Shown in pieces: positions 8,658-21,525 of a stretch of DNA of 64,000 bases; position 1 is the stretch's first letter, and each line of letters begins with the position of its first letter. The DNA comes from Alphaproteobacteria bacterium. GTDB lineage: Bacteria > Pseudomonadota > Alphaproteobacteria > UBA6615. The translations under genes were made by a program, and so were the position numbers. The stretch is from NCBI GenBank assembly GCA_009691025.1, contig SHWB01000006.1:33205-97204 (forward strand), given 5' to 3'. The notes beneath the pieces are model-generated. The model did no database searches. It was given only the letters and a program-made list of their open reading frames with translations, and was not told the DNA's origin.

Positions 8658-9404
8658 ATGCTCGATCTGATGCCCCCCGGCCTGTTCGACGTGGCTTTCG
8701 CCATCGCCTTCGGCGCTACGTTCCTGACCGGCGTGATGCGTGGTTTCGCGGGCTTCGGCGCCGGCATGGCGCTTATACCGGTCTATGGCCTCTTCTGGGG
8801 GCCGATCATCGCCGCGCCGATCCTGATCCTGATCGAGATACCGGCGACCCTGCAGATGCTGCCCCGCGTATGGAAGGCGATCGACTGGCGTGCCGCAATG
8901 TTGCTCGGCATTCCGGCCGTGATAGGAGCCCGCTTAGGCGCCGAAATGCTGGTTGAACTGCCGGCCGACCTGATGCGCCAGGCGACCTCGGTGCTGGTGC
9001 TGATCGCCGTCGTCGCGCTGTGGTTCGGTTGGCGCTATCGCGGCCGCCGGCCGGCGACGCTGACGGCCGGCGTCGGCGCCACGACCGGGCTGCTGGCGGG
9101 CGCGACGGGCATCGGCGGGCCGCCGGTCATCCTCTATCAGCTCTCCGCCGACGGACCGGTCGAGCGCCACCGCGCTACGCTCATTGGGTTTTATGTGCCT
9201 CTCGAAGCCGCGCTGGTGACGTTCTATCTGATGTTCGGCCTGTTCACGGCCGACGTGCTGTGGCGATCGGTGCTGTTGGCGTTACCGTTCATGGGCGGCA
9301 TCGTGGTCGGCCAGCACCTGTTCGGCGTAGCCGACGAGACCGCCTTCCGCCGCGTAACCCTGCTGTTCCTCGGCACGGTCGCGCTATACGCGTTGTTTGC
9401 CTGA
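8658..9404 (+). CDS. TauE/SafE-family membrane transporter
   Basis: A 248-residue inner-membrane protein with about eight hydrophobic segments and the duplicated TauE/SafE layout. The first half has GVMRGFAGFGAGMALIPV and the second half has the matching GLLAGATGIGGPPVILY. Members of this family export sulphite, sulphoacetate or other small anions; substrate is not inferable. The ATG starts immediately after the stop of the upstream MFS gene and another MFS gene follows 8 bp downstream, so this was a three-transporter operon. Confidence 0.87.
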   Translation: MLDLMPPGLFDVAFAIAFGATFLTGVMRGFAGFGAGMALIPVYGLFWGPIIAAPILILIEIPATLQMLPRVWKAIDWRAAMLLGIPAVIGARLGAEMLVELPADLMRQATSVLVLIAVVALWFGWRYRGRRPATLTAGVGATTGLLAGATGIGGPPVILYQLSADGPVERHRATLIGFYVPLEAALVTFYLMFGLFTADVLWRSVLLALPFMGGIVVGQHLFGVADETAFRRVTLLFLGTVALYALFA

Positions 9405-9412
9405 CCCATGGC

Positions 9413-10619
9413 ATGCGCACGCCCGGCCCGGCACTCCTCGTCTGCGGCGTCACACTGCTGGTGATGTTCGAGCCGATGACGATCGACATGTACCTGCCGG
9501 CGCTGCCGACGATGGCGGTCGACCTCGGCGGCGATGCGGAGACGCTGCGGCAGACGCTGTCGGTCTACATCCTCGGATTCGGCGCGGCGCAGATTTTCTA
9601 CGGACCTCTGTCCGATGCCGTCGGCCGCCGCCCGGCGCTGTTCGACGCCGGCGCGCTCTACGCCGTTGCGTCGGTCGCCTGCGCGGTGGCGTAGAGCGCC
9701 TCGATGCTGATCTTCTGGCGCTTCGTACAGGCACTCGGGGCGGCCGGCGGGCCGGTCGTCGGCCGCGCCGTGATCCGCGACTTCTACGCGCGCGAGCGCG
9801 CCGCCTCGATGCTGGCCTGGGTGGCGACGGTGATGGCGCTGGCGCCGGTGGCCGCCCCGGCGCTCGGCGGTGCGGTGGTCACGGTGTTCGACTGGCTGGC
9901 GATCTTCTGGATCCTCGCCGGCTTCGGTGTCGCCGCGCTGCTCGCGGTCGCCATGCTGCTGCCTGAGAGCAACGTCCATCGTGATGCGCGCGCGCTGCGC
10001 CCCCACGCCTTCTTCGGCAATTTCCGCACGCTGCTGGCGAGCCGCAGCTTTATGGACTTCGGGCTCGGCGCGGTGTTCCTGTTCAACGGCCTGTTCGCCT
10101 TCTTCACCCAGGGACCGTTCGTGCTGGTCGACCAGATGGGCCTGACGCCGGTCGAATTTGGCCTCGCCTTCGGCGCCGTCTCCCTGCCGATCATCCTGGG
10201 TGCGCAATACGCGGCGCGTCGCGTCGCCCGTGTCGGGCTCTGAACGCATCTGCCGCGCGGGCACGCTGCTCGCCGCCGATGCCGGGCTGTGGTTGCTGTT
10301 CGCCTGGCTCACCGGCTGGTGGACACCGCTGACTCTGCTCGGCGGGGTGATGGTCTATTTCGCCGACATGGGTCTGGCCCAGCCCGTGCTGCAGGCTGGC
10401 GCCATCTCGCCTTTCCCGCGCTTCGCTGGCGCCGCCCCCTCGCTGGTCGGGGTCGGCCAGTATTTCGCCGCCGGCGGCATGGCTCTCGCCGTCGACCTGC
10501 TGCCGCTGCCGGCCGGCGTCAAGCTCGCCGCGCTGATGGCGAGCGGCGGGATCTGTGCGGCCGCGTCGTTCGGGTGGCTGGTGTGGCGCCCGTACCGCAA
10601 GGTGGGCAGTGCCATCTAG
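9413..10619 (+). pseudogene. Second Bcr/CflA MFS transporter gene, inactivated by a stop and a frameshift
   Basis: Three pieces in two frames make one MFS protein. From ATG 9413 the frame carries MTIDMYLPALPTMA and the FYGPLSDAVGRRPAL loop. It is then cut by an in-frame TAG at 9692-9694. The same frame continues from 9695 with LIFWRFVQALGAAGGPVVG and helices 4-8 until a TGA at 10241. The C-terminal helices (WLLFAWLTGWW, PVLQAGAISPFPRFAGAAPS) are encoded one base over, from about 10215 to 10619. Two independent lesions make a simple sequencing error less likely. The 3' end overlaps by 4 bp the convergent penicillin-binding protein gene. Confidence 0.85.
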
Positions 10620-12439
10620 TTCGCGGCGTTCATGAAATCGCGCCACAGCCTGGCCGGTAACCCGCCGCCGCTGACGCCATCGAGCGGCGCGTTGTCGTCG
10701 CGGCCGATCCAGACGCCGGCGACAAGACCAGGCACGAAGCCGATGAACCAGGCGTCGCGGTAATCCTGGCTGGTACCGGTCTTGCCGGCGGCGCCGGGGA
10801 TCGCCGCGGCGACCCGTCCGGTACCCGAGAGGACGACCTCGCGCAGCATGCTCGTCATGGCGGCGGCCGTGCCGGCGTCGAGCACGCGACCGGGGCCGGC
10901 ACTGCGCGACCCGGCACGCCACAACACGTCGCCCGAACGGCCGCGCACCTCGGCGATGGCGCGCGGCACGATCCCGGTGCCGCCATTGGCGATGGCCGCA
11001 TAGGCGCCGACCAGTTCGACCAGTGTCACCTCGCTGACGCCCAGCGCCAGCCCCGCCGTCGGTTCCAGAGCGCTGGCGATGCCCAGGCGTCGCGCCGTGC
11101 CGACGATGCGCGCCGGACCGACCTTGAGCGCCAGGCGCACCGAGGCCGAGTTGAGCGAATGGGCCAGCGCCGTGCGCAGATCGACCGTGCCGCGGTAGCG
11201 GCCGTCGAAATTGCCGGGCGACCAGCCGTCGATGGTGATCGGCGCATCGAGCACCGGGCTGTCCGGGCCGAGCCCCGCTTCCAGCGCCGCCAGCCAGACG
11301 ATCGGCTTGAAGGCCGAGCCGGGCTGGCGCAGGGCCTGGGTGGCGCGGTTGAAGCGGCTCGCCCGCCAGTCGCTGCCGCCGACCATGGCGCGCACCGCGC
11401 CGTCGGGCGTCATCGCCACCAGCGCAACCTCGGCGCCGTCCAGCTTCGTGCGCGCGACGATGCCCTCGGCGGCACGCTGCAGGCGCGGGTCGAGCGTCGT
11501 CTCGACCGTCAGATCGCCCTGGCCGGCATAGGCGGCGGCGCGTTCCAGCGCCCAATCGGCGAAATGGCGGCCGATGCCGGCGACGGCGCCGGTTGCCGCA
11601 GGCCGGCCGGCATGGCGGCGCGCCGCGGCGGCGGCATCGTCGGCGCCGATGAAGCCGGCCTCGACCATCGCCTGCAGGACGACGAGCGTGCGGCTGTGGG
11701 ACGCGGCCGGATTGGTGGCCGGGTTCCAGCGCGACGGGGCGCGCAGCAGCCCGGCCAGCAATGCCGACTGGTAGAGGTCGAGCCGCCGCGCCGTGGTGTC
11801 AAAATAGGCGCGTGCGGCGGCCTCCACGCCCCAGTTGCCGGCGCCGAAATAGACCCGGTTGAGGTAGATGGTCAGCAGTTCGTCCTTGCTGAACCGCGCC
11901 TCCAGCCAGAAGGCCAGCAGCAGCTCCTTGATCTTGCGCTCGTAGGATCGCTCGGCCGTCAGGAACAGGTTCTTGGCCAATTGCTGGGTCAGCGTGCTGC
12001 CGCCCTGCGCGACTCGGCCGGCGCGCAGATTGGCGATGGCGGCGCGCAGGATGCCGCGCCAGTCGAGGCCGGGATGTTTGAAGAAGCGGCGGTCCTCGAT
12101 GGCGACGATGGCCTGGGCGAGATGCGGCGGCAGTTCCGCCGCCGTCAGGCGTTCGCCGTAGAGGTCGCCGAAGGTGGCGAGGCGGCCGCCGGAGCGGTCG
12201 AGCAACACGATGCCGGGCCGCCGCGTCTTCGCCTGATCCGTTGCAAGGTCGCCCGTGGTCGGCAGATCCCAGGCGAAATACGCGACGACGAGGCCGAGCG
12301 CCACGCCGCCCCAGATCGCCGCCACCGCAAGCCATTTGGCGATATGGCCCAGACGCGGCCACAGCCAGCGGCGCGGTGCCGGCGACGGCTTCGCCGCCGT
12401 CCGCGCACCGCCGCGCGCCGTCGCCCGCTTTGTCGCCAT
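10616..12439 (-). CDS. Bifunctional penicillin-binding protein 1A (class A PBP)
   Basis: Periplasmic peptidoglycan synthase that polymerises lipid II glycan strands and cross-links the peptides. The 607-residue protein has a cytoplasmic basic N-terminus and one membrane anchor (about residues 33-56). The GT51 glycosyltransferase domain has EDRRFFKHPG at 115-124 and GGSTLTQQLAKNL at 146-158. The transpeptidase domain has Ser375 in SAFK, SLN at 428-430 and KTGTS at 553-557. All catalytic motifs are intact. At 607 residues it is shorter than the classic PBP1A of about 800, lacking the inserted OB-like domain, as in the PBP1C-like/1A short forms common in alphaproteobacteria. Confidence 0.92.
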   Translation of the reverse strand: MATKRATARGGARTAAKPSPAPRRWLWPRLGHIAKWLAVAAIWGGVALGLVVAYFAWDLPTTGDLATDQAKTRRPGIVLLDRSGGRLATFGDLYGERLTAAELPPHLAQAIVAIEDRRFFKHPGLDWRGILRAAIANLRAGRVAQGGSTLTQQLAKNLFLTAERSYERKIKELLLAFWLEARFSKDELLTIYLNRVYFGAGNWGVEAAARAYFDTTARRLDLYQSALLAGLLRAPSRWNPATNPAASHSRTLVVLQAMVEAGFIGADDAAAAARRHAGRPAATGAVAGIGRHFADWALERAAAYAGQGDLTVETTLDPRLQRAAEGIVARTKLDGAEVALVAMTPDGAVRAMVGGSDWRASRFNRATQALRQPGSAFKPIVWLAALEAGLGPDSPVLDAPITIDGWSPGNFDGRYRGTVDLRTALAHSLNSASVRLALKVGPARIVGTARRLGIASALEPTAGLALGVSEVTLVELVGAYAAIANGGTGIVPRAIAEVRGRSGDVLWRAGSRSAGPGRVLDAGTAAAMTSMLREVVLSGTGRVAAAIPGAAGKTGTSQDYRDAWFIGFVPGLVAGVWIGRDDNAPLDGVSGGGLPARLWRDFMNAAN

Positions 12440-12512
12440 GCGATCCGTCTAGGCGTCCGACTCGCGGCGGGACAAGGCGGCGGGACACGATGGGCGCGTT
12501 CTTCGCCGACCC

Positions 12513-12591
12513 CATCCTTCGGCAGGCTCGGGATGAAGTCTCGGGGAAAACCGTTCCCTGGCCGCCTCACCCTGAGCTTGTCGAAGGGCGA
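12513..12591. repeat. Pair of inverted palindromic REP-type repeats
   Basis: Two copies of one short palindromic unit face each other: CATCC-TTCG-GCAGGCTCGGGATG at 12513-12535, and the complementary form with CCTGAGCTTGTCGAAGG at 12567-12591. The same family recurs at 27391-27508. The pair lies in the gap between gyrB and the PBP gene, both transcribed leftwards. Such intergenic REP pairs can fold in mRNA and are often moved by RAYT-type transposases; none is visible here. Confidence 0.75.
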
Positions 12592-12603
12592 GTGGCCTCG
12601 TCC

Positions 12604-16333
<3,730 letters not shown>

Positions 16334-16337
<4 letters not shown>

Positions 16338-17452
16338 ACGCGCATCGGCATCAGGACGTACAGCGCGCTGTCGTCGGCGGTATCGCGCACGATCGTGGGC
16401 GAGGCCGGATCAGACAGCACGAAGCGCGCCTCCGCCCCCCCGATATGCTGCGTGATGTCGAGCAGATAGCGGGAGTTGAAGCCGATCTCCATCGCCTGGG
16501 AATCGTAGCTGATCTCCAGCTCCTCGGTCGCCGTGCCGGCGTCCGGGCTGGTCGCCGACAGCGTCAGGCTGCCTGGGCCGACGGCCAGCTTGATCGCGCG
16601 GCTCTTCTCCGTGGAGATGGTCGAGACGCGGTCGACGGCGGCCGAGAAGGCGTGGCAGTCGACATCCATCACCTTGTCGTTGTTGGACGGGATGACGCGC
16701 TCGTAGTCGGGGAAGGTGCCGTCGATCAGCTTGGAGGTCAGCACGGCATTGTCGAAGGCGAACCGGATGCGCGTCTCAGACAATTCGACCTCGACCCGGT
16801 CGGCGCTCTCGTCGATCAGCTTGCGCAGTTCCTGCACCGCCTTGCGCGGCACGATGACGCCGGGCATTTCGGCGGCGCCTTCCGGCATCGCCACCTCGAC
16901 GCGGGCGAGGCGATGGCCGTCCGTCGCCACCGCGCGCAGCGCGCGGGCGCCGTTGCCGCCGGTCGTGTGCAGGTAGATACCGTTAAGGTAGTAGCGCGTT
17001 TCCTCGGTGGAGATGGCGAAGCGCGTGCGGTCGATCAGCCCGCGCAACTCGCCGGCGGCGAGCACGAAGCGGATCGGCAGCTCGCCGCCGCCGATGGTCG
17101 GGAAATCCTCGACCGGCAGCGCCTGCAGGGCGAAGCGCGAACGGCCCGCGCGCACCGTCACGCGGCCCGAGGCGGCATCGCTCTCGATCGCCACGTCGGA
17201 CCCGTCGGGCAGCTTGCGCACGATGTCGTAGAGCGTGTGCGCCGGCGCGGTGGCCCGCCCTGTCTGGCCGACATCGGCGGCGACGCGCTCATCGATCGAC
17301 AGATCCATGTCGGTTGCGGTAAGCGCCAGCACGCCGTCGCGCGCCTCTATCATCACATGGGCGAGAATGGGGATCGTGTTGCGCCGCTCGACGACGCTCT
17401 GCACGTGGCCGAGCGCCTTGAGGAGGGTGGCGCGCTCGATGGTCAGCTTCAT
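16334..17452 (-). CDS. dnaN: DNA polymerase III sliding clamp (beta subunit)
   Basis: Ring-shaped processivity clamp; the 372-residue length is standard. The ATG at 17452 gives the usual MKLTIERATLLKALGHVQSV opening. The frame extends about 100 codons further upstream, but those residues have no clamp similarity. Three repeats of the clamp fold are recognisable, including TDMDLSIDE in the first, LNGIYLHTT in the second, and a C-terminal VLMPMRV matching the conserved end that lines the client-peptide pocket. It ends inside recF by 4 bp and is separated from dnaA by a 320-bp gap with its own promoter. Confidence 0.96.
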
Positions 17453-17639
17453 CGCTCGTCCCGGATCGTGAGTCATGGCCGGCCGGCTGGCCGCCATCCG
17501 TGCCGCGTCGTCACCGATGCGAAAAGGGGGGTCGGGAGGCGGGCCGAACGCCCTGTCGCACGGCGCCGCGAAGCCGCGGCGACCGTTCGTTCCGGCCCCT
17601 GCGCGAGACTGCGCCGATGGCCGGCTCGAACGATCGTAA

Positions 17640-17645
17640 ATTGTA
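17640..17645 (-). promoter_or_regulatory. Probable -10 element of a dnaN promoter in the dnaN-dnaA gap
   Basis: In the otherwise GC-rich 320-bp gap (17453-17772), the minus strand has TACAAT, a five-of-six match to the -10 consensus, about 188 nt before the dnaN ATG. The -35 region 16-17 nt upstream (TGTCGA/CTGTCG) is weak. An A7 tract at about 17693-17699 lies further upstream. The rest of the gap shows no gene; a GC-rich stem-loop without a U-tract (CGCCCC/GGGGCG) just after dnaA may be its terminator. Confidence 0.4.
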
Positions 17646-17772
17646 GCAGAGATTCGCGGAGTCGACAGGGAATTCGCAACCCTTGAGGCGCAAAAAAACG
17701 ATTTGAGGCCAATAACTTGCCGGGAGGTTTTCGGCGCCGCGACAGTCGCCCCGCCGGGGGCGCCAGGCAGCC

Positions 17773-19209
17773 TCACATTTCGAGCATGCGGCGCAGCAGT
17801 TCGACATCCTCGGAGAAGCTCGCATCGGTCGAGCGCAACTCCTCGATCTTGCGCACCGCGTGCATCACCGTGGTGTGGTCGCGGCCGCCGAACTTGCGCC
17901 CGATCTCTGGCAGCGAGCGCGAGGTGAGCTGCTTGGCGAGGTACATCGCCACCTGGCGCGGCCGGGCCACGGCGCGGGCGCGGCGGGCCGAGTGCATGTC
18001 GGCGAGGCGGATGTTGAAGTGCTCGGCGACGCGCTTCTGGATCTCCTCGATCGTCACGCGGCGGTCGTTGGCGCGCAGCAGGTCGTGCAGCACCTCCTGC
18101 GTCGTCTCCAGCGTCACCGGCCGGCCGACCAGCGTGGCATGGGCGAGGATGCGGTTTAGCGCCCCCTCCAGCTCACGCACATTGGAGGTGATCTTGTGGG
18201 CGAGGAACTCCAACACTTTCGGCGGAATGCCGACGTCCGAGGTCTCGCCCTTGGCCTGCAGGATGCCCAGCCGCAACTCGTAGTCGGTCTGGTGGATGTC
18301 GGCGACGAGGCCGCAGCCGAGGCGCGACTTGAGGCGCTCATCCATGCCGTCGAGGCCGGAAGGCAACTTGTCGGCCGACACCACGACCTGCCGGTTCTCG
18401 TCCACCAGCGCGTTGAAAGTGTGGAAGAACTCCTCCTGGGTGGAGTCCTTGCCGGCGATGAACTGGATGTCGTCGATCATCAGGACGTCGACGGAGCGGA
18501 ACTGCTCCTTGAAATCCATGATGGTCTTGTACCGGAGCGCCCGGATGAACTGGTACATGAACTTCTCGGCCGACAGGTACAGCACCGTGCGGCCGGGGGC
18601 GCGCTCCAGGATATGCCAGGCGATGGCGTGCATCAGGTGGGTCTTGCCCAGCCCGACGCTGCCGTAGAGAAACAGCGGGTTGAATGGCACCTTCGGTGCC
18701 TCGGCGACGCGCCGCGCGGCGGCATGGGCCAGCTCGTTGGAGCGGCCGACGACGAAGGAGTTGAACTTGAAGCGCGGGTCGAGCGTCGCCTGCAGGCGGT
18801 CGACCGCTTCCAGCACGGCCTGGCGGCCCGGAGCCTCGTCATTGGCGGAGCGGGATACTTCCGAGGTGCGCAAGGGCAGGGTGCGGGTCGGCCGGGTAAC
18901 CAGCGGCGGCGCGCCAGCCGGCCGGATTGCCGTCGGAGTGGGCTCGACGATCACCTCGACGGCTTCGATATGCGTGTCCTCGTCGCGCCACAACTCTGCG
19001 AGGCGATCGGCGTAATTGGTCTCGATCCAGTCGCGCATGAGGCGGGTCGGCACGGCGACGCGCACGCGGCCGCCGATCACCTCAGCCAGCGTCAGCGGTT
19101 TGAGCCAGGAGTTGAATGCGGCATCGCCGACATCGGCGCGCAGGCGCGCTCGGACGCGCTGCCATTGCTCGAGAATCGCGCTGTCCCCGCTACCCCAGTA
19201 ATCATTCAT
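17773..19209 (-). CDS. dnaA: Chromosomal replication initiator DnaA
   Basis: AAA+ ATPase that binds DnaA boxes and melts the origin. The 478-residue protein shows domain I (WQRVRARLRADVGDAAFNSWL), a linker rich in Arg/Pro, the AAA+ Walker A YGSVGLGKTHLM and Walker B VLMIDDIQFIAGK. The C-terminal DNA-binding domain carries the DnaA signature GRDHTTVMHAVRKIEEL. Walker A has Gly-Ser-Val where Gly-Gly-Val is usual. The ATG at 19209 (MNDYWGSG) was chosen over the ATG at 19257, since the extra 16 residues do not look like domain I. It is followed by dnaN, recF and gyrB. Confidence 0.97.
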   Translation of the reverse strand: MNDYWGSGDSAILEQWQRVRARLRADVGDAAFNSWLKPLTLAEVIGGRVRVAVPTRLMRDWIETNYADRLAELWRDEDTHIEAVEVIVEPTPTAIRPAGAPPLVTRPTRTLPLRTSEVSRSANDEAPGRQAVLEAVDRLQATLDPRFKFNSFVVGRSNELAHAAARRVAEAPKVPFNPLFLYGSVGLGKTHLMHAIAWHILERAPGRTVLYLSAEKFMYQFIRALRYKTIMDFKEQFRSVDVLMIDDIQFIAGKDSTQEEFFHTFNALVDENRQVVVSADKLPSGLDGMDERLKSRLGCGLVADIHQTDYELRLGILQAKGETSDVGIPPKVLEFLAHKITSNVRELEGALNRILAHATLVGRPVTLETTQEVLHDLLRANDRRVTIEEIQKRVAEHFNIRLADMHSARRARAVARPRQVAMYLAKQLTSRSLPEIGRKFGGRDHTTVMHAVRKIEELRSTDASFSEDVELLRRMLEM

Positions 19210-19935
19210 CGCGCCGCCCGCTCCGGATGTCCTGACCACACTGAACCTCACCCGCATTGCAGGCCGTGGGGATCACCCGGCACAGACACTCTGCGCGCGC
19301 CCCCCCCCGACCACCGCCGCCGCTGCCCACAACCGCGACGGTGTTACCCGAAATCGGTTGCGTCTCCCGCTCGAGGCGCAACCATCAGACTGCGTCAAGA
19401 CCTTCTTTCACAACCGCTACGCGCGCCTGCCTTCACCCACGCCAGACTGCCGGATAACGCTGGGTAAAGTAACTTCAAGACCCGCCACCCTAGATGCGGC
19501 CACCGGATTATTCGATGACCTCAGGTATTACAACGCATTTACTCAAGGTAAATTACTGCGAACCTTAGACCGCGCCGGAGATTTTTTATTATCTCTTAGA
19601 CGTCTATGCCAGCCGCCTCTACTGTATTTTTGAGTGTCTGTCCAGCATTTGAGTTTTATTGTAAGCGACTGCCGGACCAACGGCGCCAGCCAAGATACAA
19701 CCGTGCTCTTCACCCCGCAACAGGACACATGCAGAACGGTACGATTGCGGAATGGCGCGCCGCGGCGCGCAGGGCACTGGTATGGCCGGATATTTTTCCG
19801 ACAGAGCCAGTCGGCCGCCCGGGGCCCGGCACGGATTGCCTGTGAATCATGTGAACAAAGTCGGACAGGCCGAAAACAGAGCTTGCCCGCCCGCTTCCCG
19901 CACGGCACCGGCCGACCCGCCCAACGGCAGGGAAT
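19210..19935. other. Gene-free, AT-richer region between rpsT and dnaA; possible origin of replication
   Basis: There is no convincing gene over 726 bp. The stretch from about 19450 to 19680 is clearly lower in GC than its surroundings, with runs such as ATTTTTTATTATCTCTTA (about 19580) and TATTTTTGAG. One near-match to a DnaA box (TGTGAATCA at 19841-19849, one mismatch to TGTGNATAA) and several six-of-nine matches were found, but no perfect box and no cluster. The dnaA-adjacent position and low GC suggest an origin. However, many alphaproteobacteria place oriC elsewhere (for example near hemE), so this is only a candidate. It must also hold the dnaA promoter. Confidence 0.35.
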
Positions 19936-20199
19936 TCAGCCCAGCTTCTTGATCTGTGCTGAGAGCCGCGACAGCTTGCGAGACGCCGTGCGCTTGTCCA
20001 TGACGCCGCGACCTGCGCCGCGCTGCATCTCGGGCTGCGCGTCGCGCAGGGCTGCGGCGGCGGCGGCCTTGTCGCCGCCGGCGATCGCTGCTTCGACCTT
20101 CTTGACGAAGGTACGCACGCGGCTGACCCGCGCGCCGTTGACGTCGGTCCGGCGGGCGTTCGTGCGAATGCGCTTCTTTGCTGACTTGTGATGCGCCAT
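19936..20199 (-). CDS. rpsT: 30S ribosomal protein S20
   Basis: An 87-residue, strongly basic protein that binds 16S rRNA early in 30S assembly. It opens with the family start [18 protein letters not shown] and ends [14 protein letters not shown]; most of the chain is predicted helical with Ala/Lys/Arg-rich segments. The start ATG at 20199 fits the family exactly. Upstream of dnaA on the same strand is the usual alphaproteobacterial position. It is probably monocistronic, since more than 700 bp separate it from dnaA. Confidence 0.97.
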   Translation of the reverse strand: MAHHKSAKKRIRTNARRTDVNGARVSRVRTFVKKVEAAIAGGDKAAAAAALRDAQPEMQRGAGRGVMDKRTASRKLSRLSAQIKKLG

Positions 20200-20287
20200 G
20201 GTGCGCCCACGCGGCTCCGGTTCGCTTGCGAGGCGCGCCTTCTACGCCGCCCCCGCCCAAGCGTCAAGCATTGCGGTCCGCGACTTG

Positions 20288-21061
20288 CTAGCCATTCTTG
20301 AAGGTTGGCTGGCGCTTCTCGATGAAGGCGGCCATGCCTTCCTTCTGGTCGGCGGTGGCGAAGCAGGCGTGGAACACGCGCCGCTCGAACCGCACGCCCT
20401 CGGAAAGCGTCGTCTCGTAGGCGCGGTTGACGGATTCCTTGGCCAGCATGGCGATTGGCAACGACATGCGGGCGATCTTCTCCGCCGTCTTCAGCGCGTC
20501 CGCGACGAGATCGGCGAGCGGCACGATGCGCGAGACGAGGCCCGAGCGTTCGGCCTCGGCGGCGTCCATCATGCGTCCGGTGAGGACCATCTCCATCGCC
20601 TTCGACTTGCCGACGAAGCGCGTCAGGCGCTGGGTGCCGCCGGCGCCGGGAATGACGCCCAGCGTTATTTCCGGTTGGCCGAAGCGGGCATTGTCGGCAG
20701 CGATGATGAAGTCGCACATCATCGCCAGTTCGCAGCCGCCGCCCAGCGCATAGCCGGCGACCGCGGCGACGACCGGCTTGCGCGCCCGTGCCACGCGCTC
20801 CCAAGAGGTGATGAAGTCCTCCGCATAGGCCGAAACGAAGGTCTTCGGCGCCATTTCCTTGATATCGGCGCCGGCCGCGAAGGCCTTGTCGGAGCCGGTG
20901 ATGACGATACAGCCGATCGCCTCGTCGGCCTCGAAATCGTCGAGCGCGCGGGCGAGTTCGTCCATCAGCGGCGTGCACAGCGCGTTCAGCGCTTTCGGGC
21001 GGTTGAGGCGGACGAGACCGACATGGCCGTGGGTCTCGACCTCGATGTTTTCATAGGCCAT
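20288..21061 (-). CDS. Enoyl-CoA hydratase
   Basis: A 257-residue crotonase-fold enzyme hydrating 2-trans-enoyl-CoA in beta-oxidation. Oxyanion-hole and active-site segments are [11 protein letters not shown] (about residues 60-70) and [16 protein letters not shown] (about 103-118). The catalytic glutamates lie in the GGGCELAM region and the later [18 protein letters not shown] region, both intact. Other crotonase reactions are possible, but two active-site Glu residues favour hydratase. The gene sits between rpsT and a secreted-protein gene, as in related alphaproteobacteria, and reads leftwards in its own unit. Confidence 0.92.
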   Translation of the reverse strand: MAYENIEVETHGHVGLVRLNRPKALNALCTPLMDELARALDDFEADEAIGCIVITGSDKAFAAGADIKEMAPKTFVSAYAEDFITSWERVARARKPVVAAVAGYALGGGCELAMMCDFIIAADNARFGQPEITLGVIPGAGGTQRLTRFVGKSKAMEMVLTGRMMDAAEAERSGLVSRIVPLADLVADALKTAEKIARMSLPIAMLAKESVNRAYETTLSEGVRFERRVFHACFATADQKEGMAAFIEKRQPTFKNG

Positions 21062-21118
21062 CGGGTGCTCCTGTCGTGTCGTGGGGAAGCCCGAGACGTG
21101 GCGCGGATCGCGCGCCTG

Positions 21119-21508
21119 TCAGCCGGGCGAGAGGAAGAAGCGGACGACGGGCGGCGTGCCGCCGGCGATGTCGATCGCCAGCACCTCGCCCTCGCGCTGC
21201 CAGCGCAGATCGCCCCGCGGCGCCCAGCCGAGCGCCGGCAGGGCCTGCGCGTAGAAGGCGGCGACGCTGCCGCGGTCCGTGCTGCCGCTGGCGCTGGTTT
21301 CGACGACCCGGCCGCCGGGCTTGTCGAACATCATGGCTGCGTCGGCGTGCTTGGTCAGCCCGGGCGCCAATGGCAAATCGTCGACATCGCGCAGGAATGT
21401 TCCCTGGGCATCCGCCGCGCCGCCCGCCAGACCCGAAGCGACAAGTCCGGCCACTAGAAGCCGGCGGATCGCCGAAATCCGGGTGCGGGGGCGAAGGTGA
21501 GGCGTCAT
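21119..21508 (-). CDS. Conserved secreted protein of unknown function
   Basis: A 129-residue protein with a clear signal peptide: an Arg-rich start, a hydrophobic stretch RLLVAGLVASGLAGG, and a likely cleavage after AADAQ. The mature part begins FLRDVDDLPLAPGL and includes FDKPGGRVVETSA and a FYAQALPALGW segment. Similar short exported proteins of unknown role sit next to mutM in other alphaproteobacteria. It lies in the gap between the enoyl-CoA hydratase gene and mutM, all on the minus strand. I can assign no activity. Confidence 0.75.
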   Translation of the reverse strand: MTPHLRPRTRISAIRRLLVAGLVASGLAGGAADAQGTFLRDVDDLPLAPGLTKHADAAMMFDKPGGRVVETSASGSTDRGSVAAFYAQALPALGWAPRGDLRWQREGEVLAIDIAGGTPPVVRFFLSPG

Positions 21509-21525
21509 GCCGGCCCGTGCTTATC

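Noticed and set aside
19210..19935. Short frames (60-120 codons) in the rpsT-dnaA gap
   Set aside because: No ribosome-binding sites or family similarity; they are chance frames in a regulatory region.
20198..21457. 419-codon plus-strand frame opposite the enoyl-CoA hydratase
   Set aside because: Antisense shadow; the hydratase on the other strand has intact catalytic motifs.
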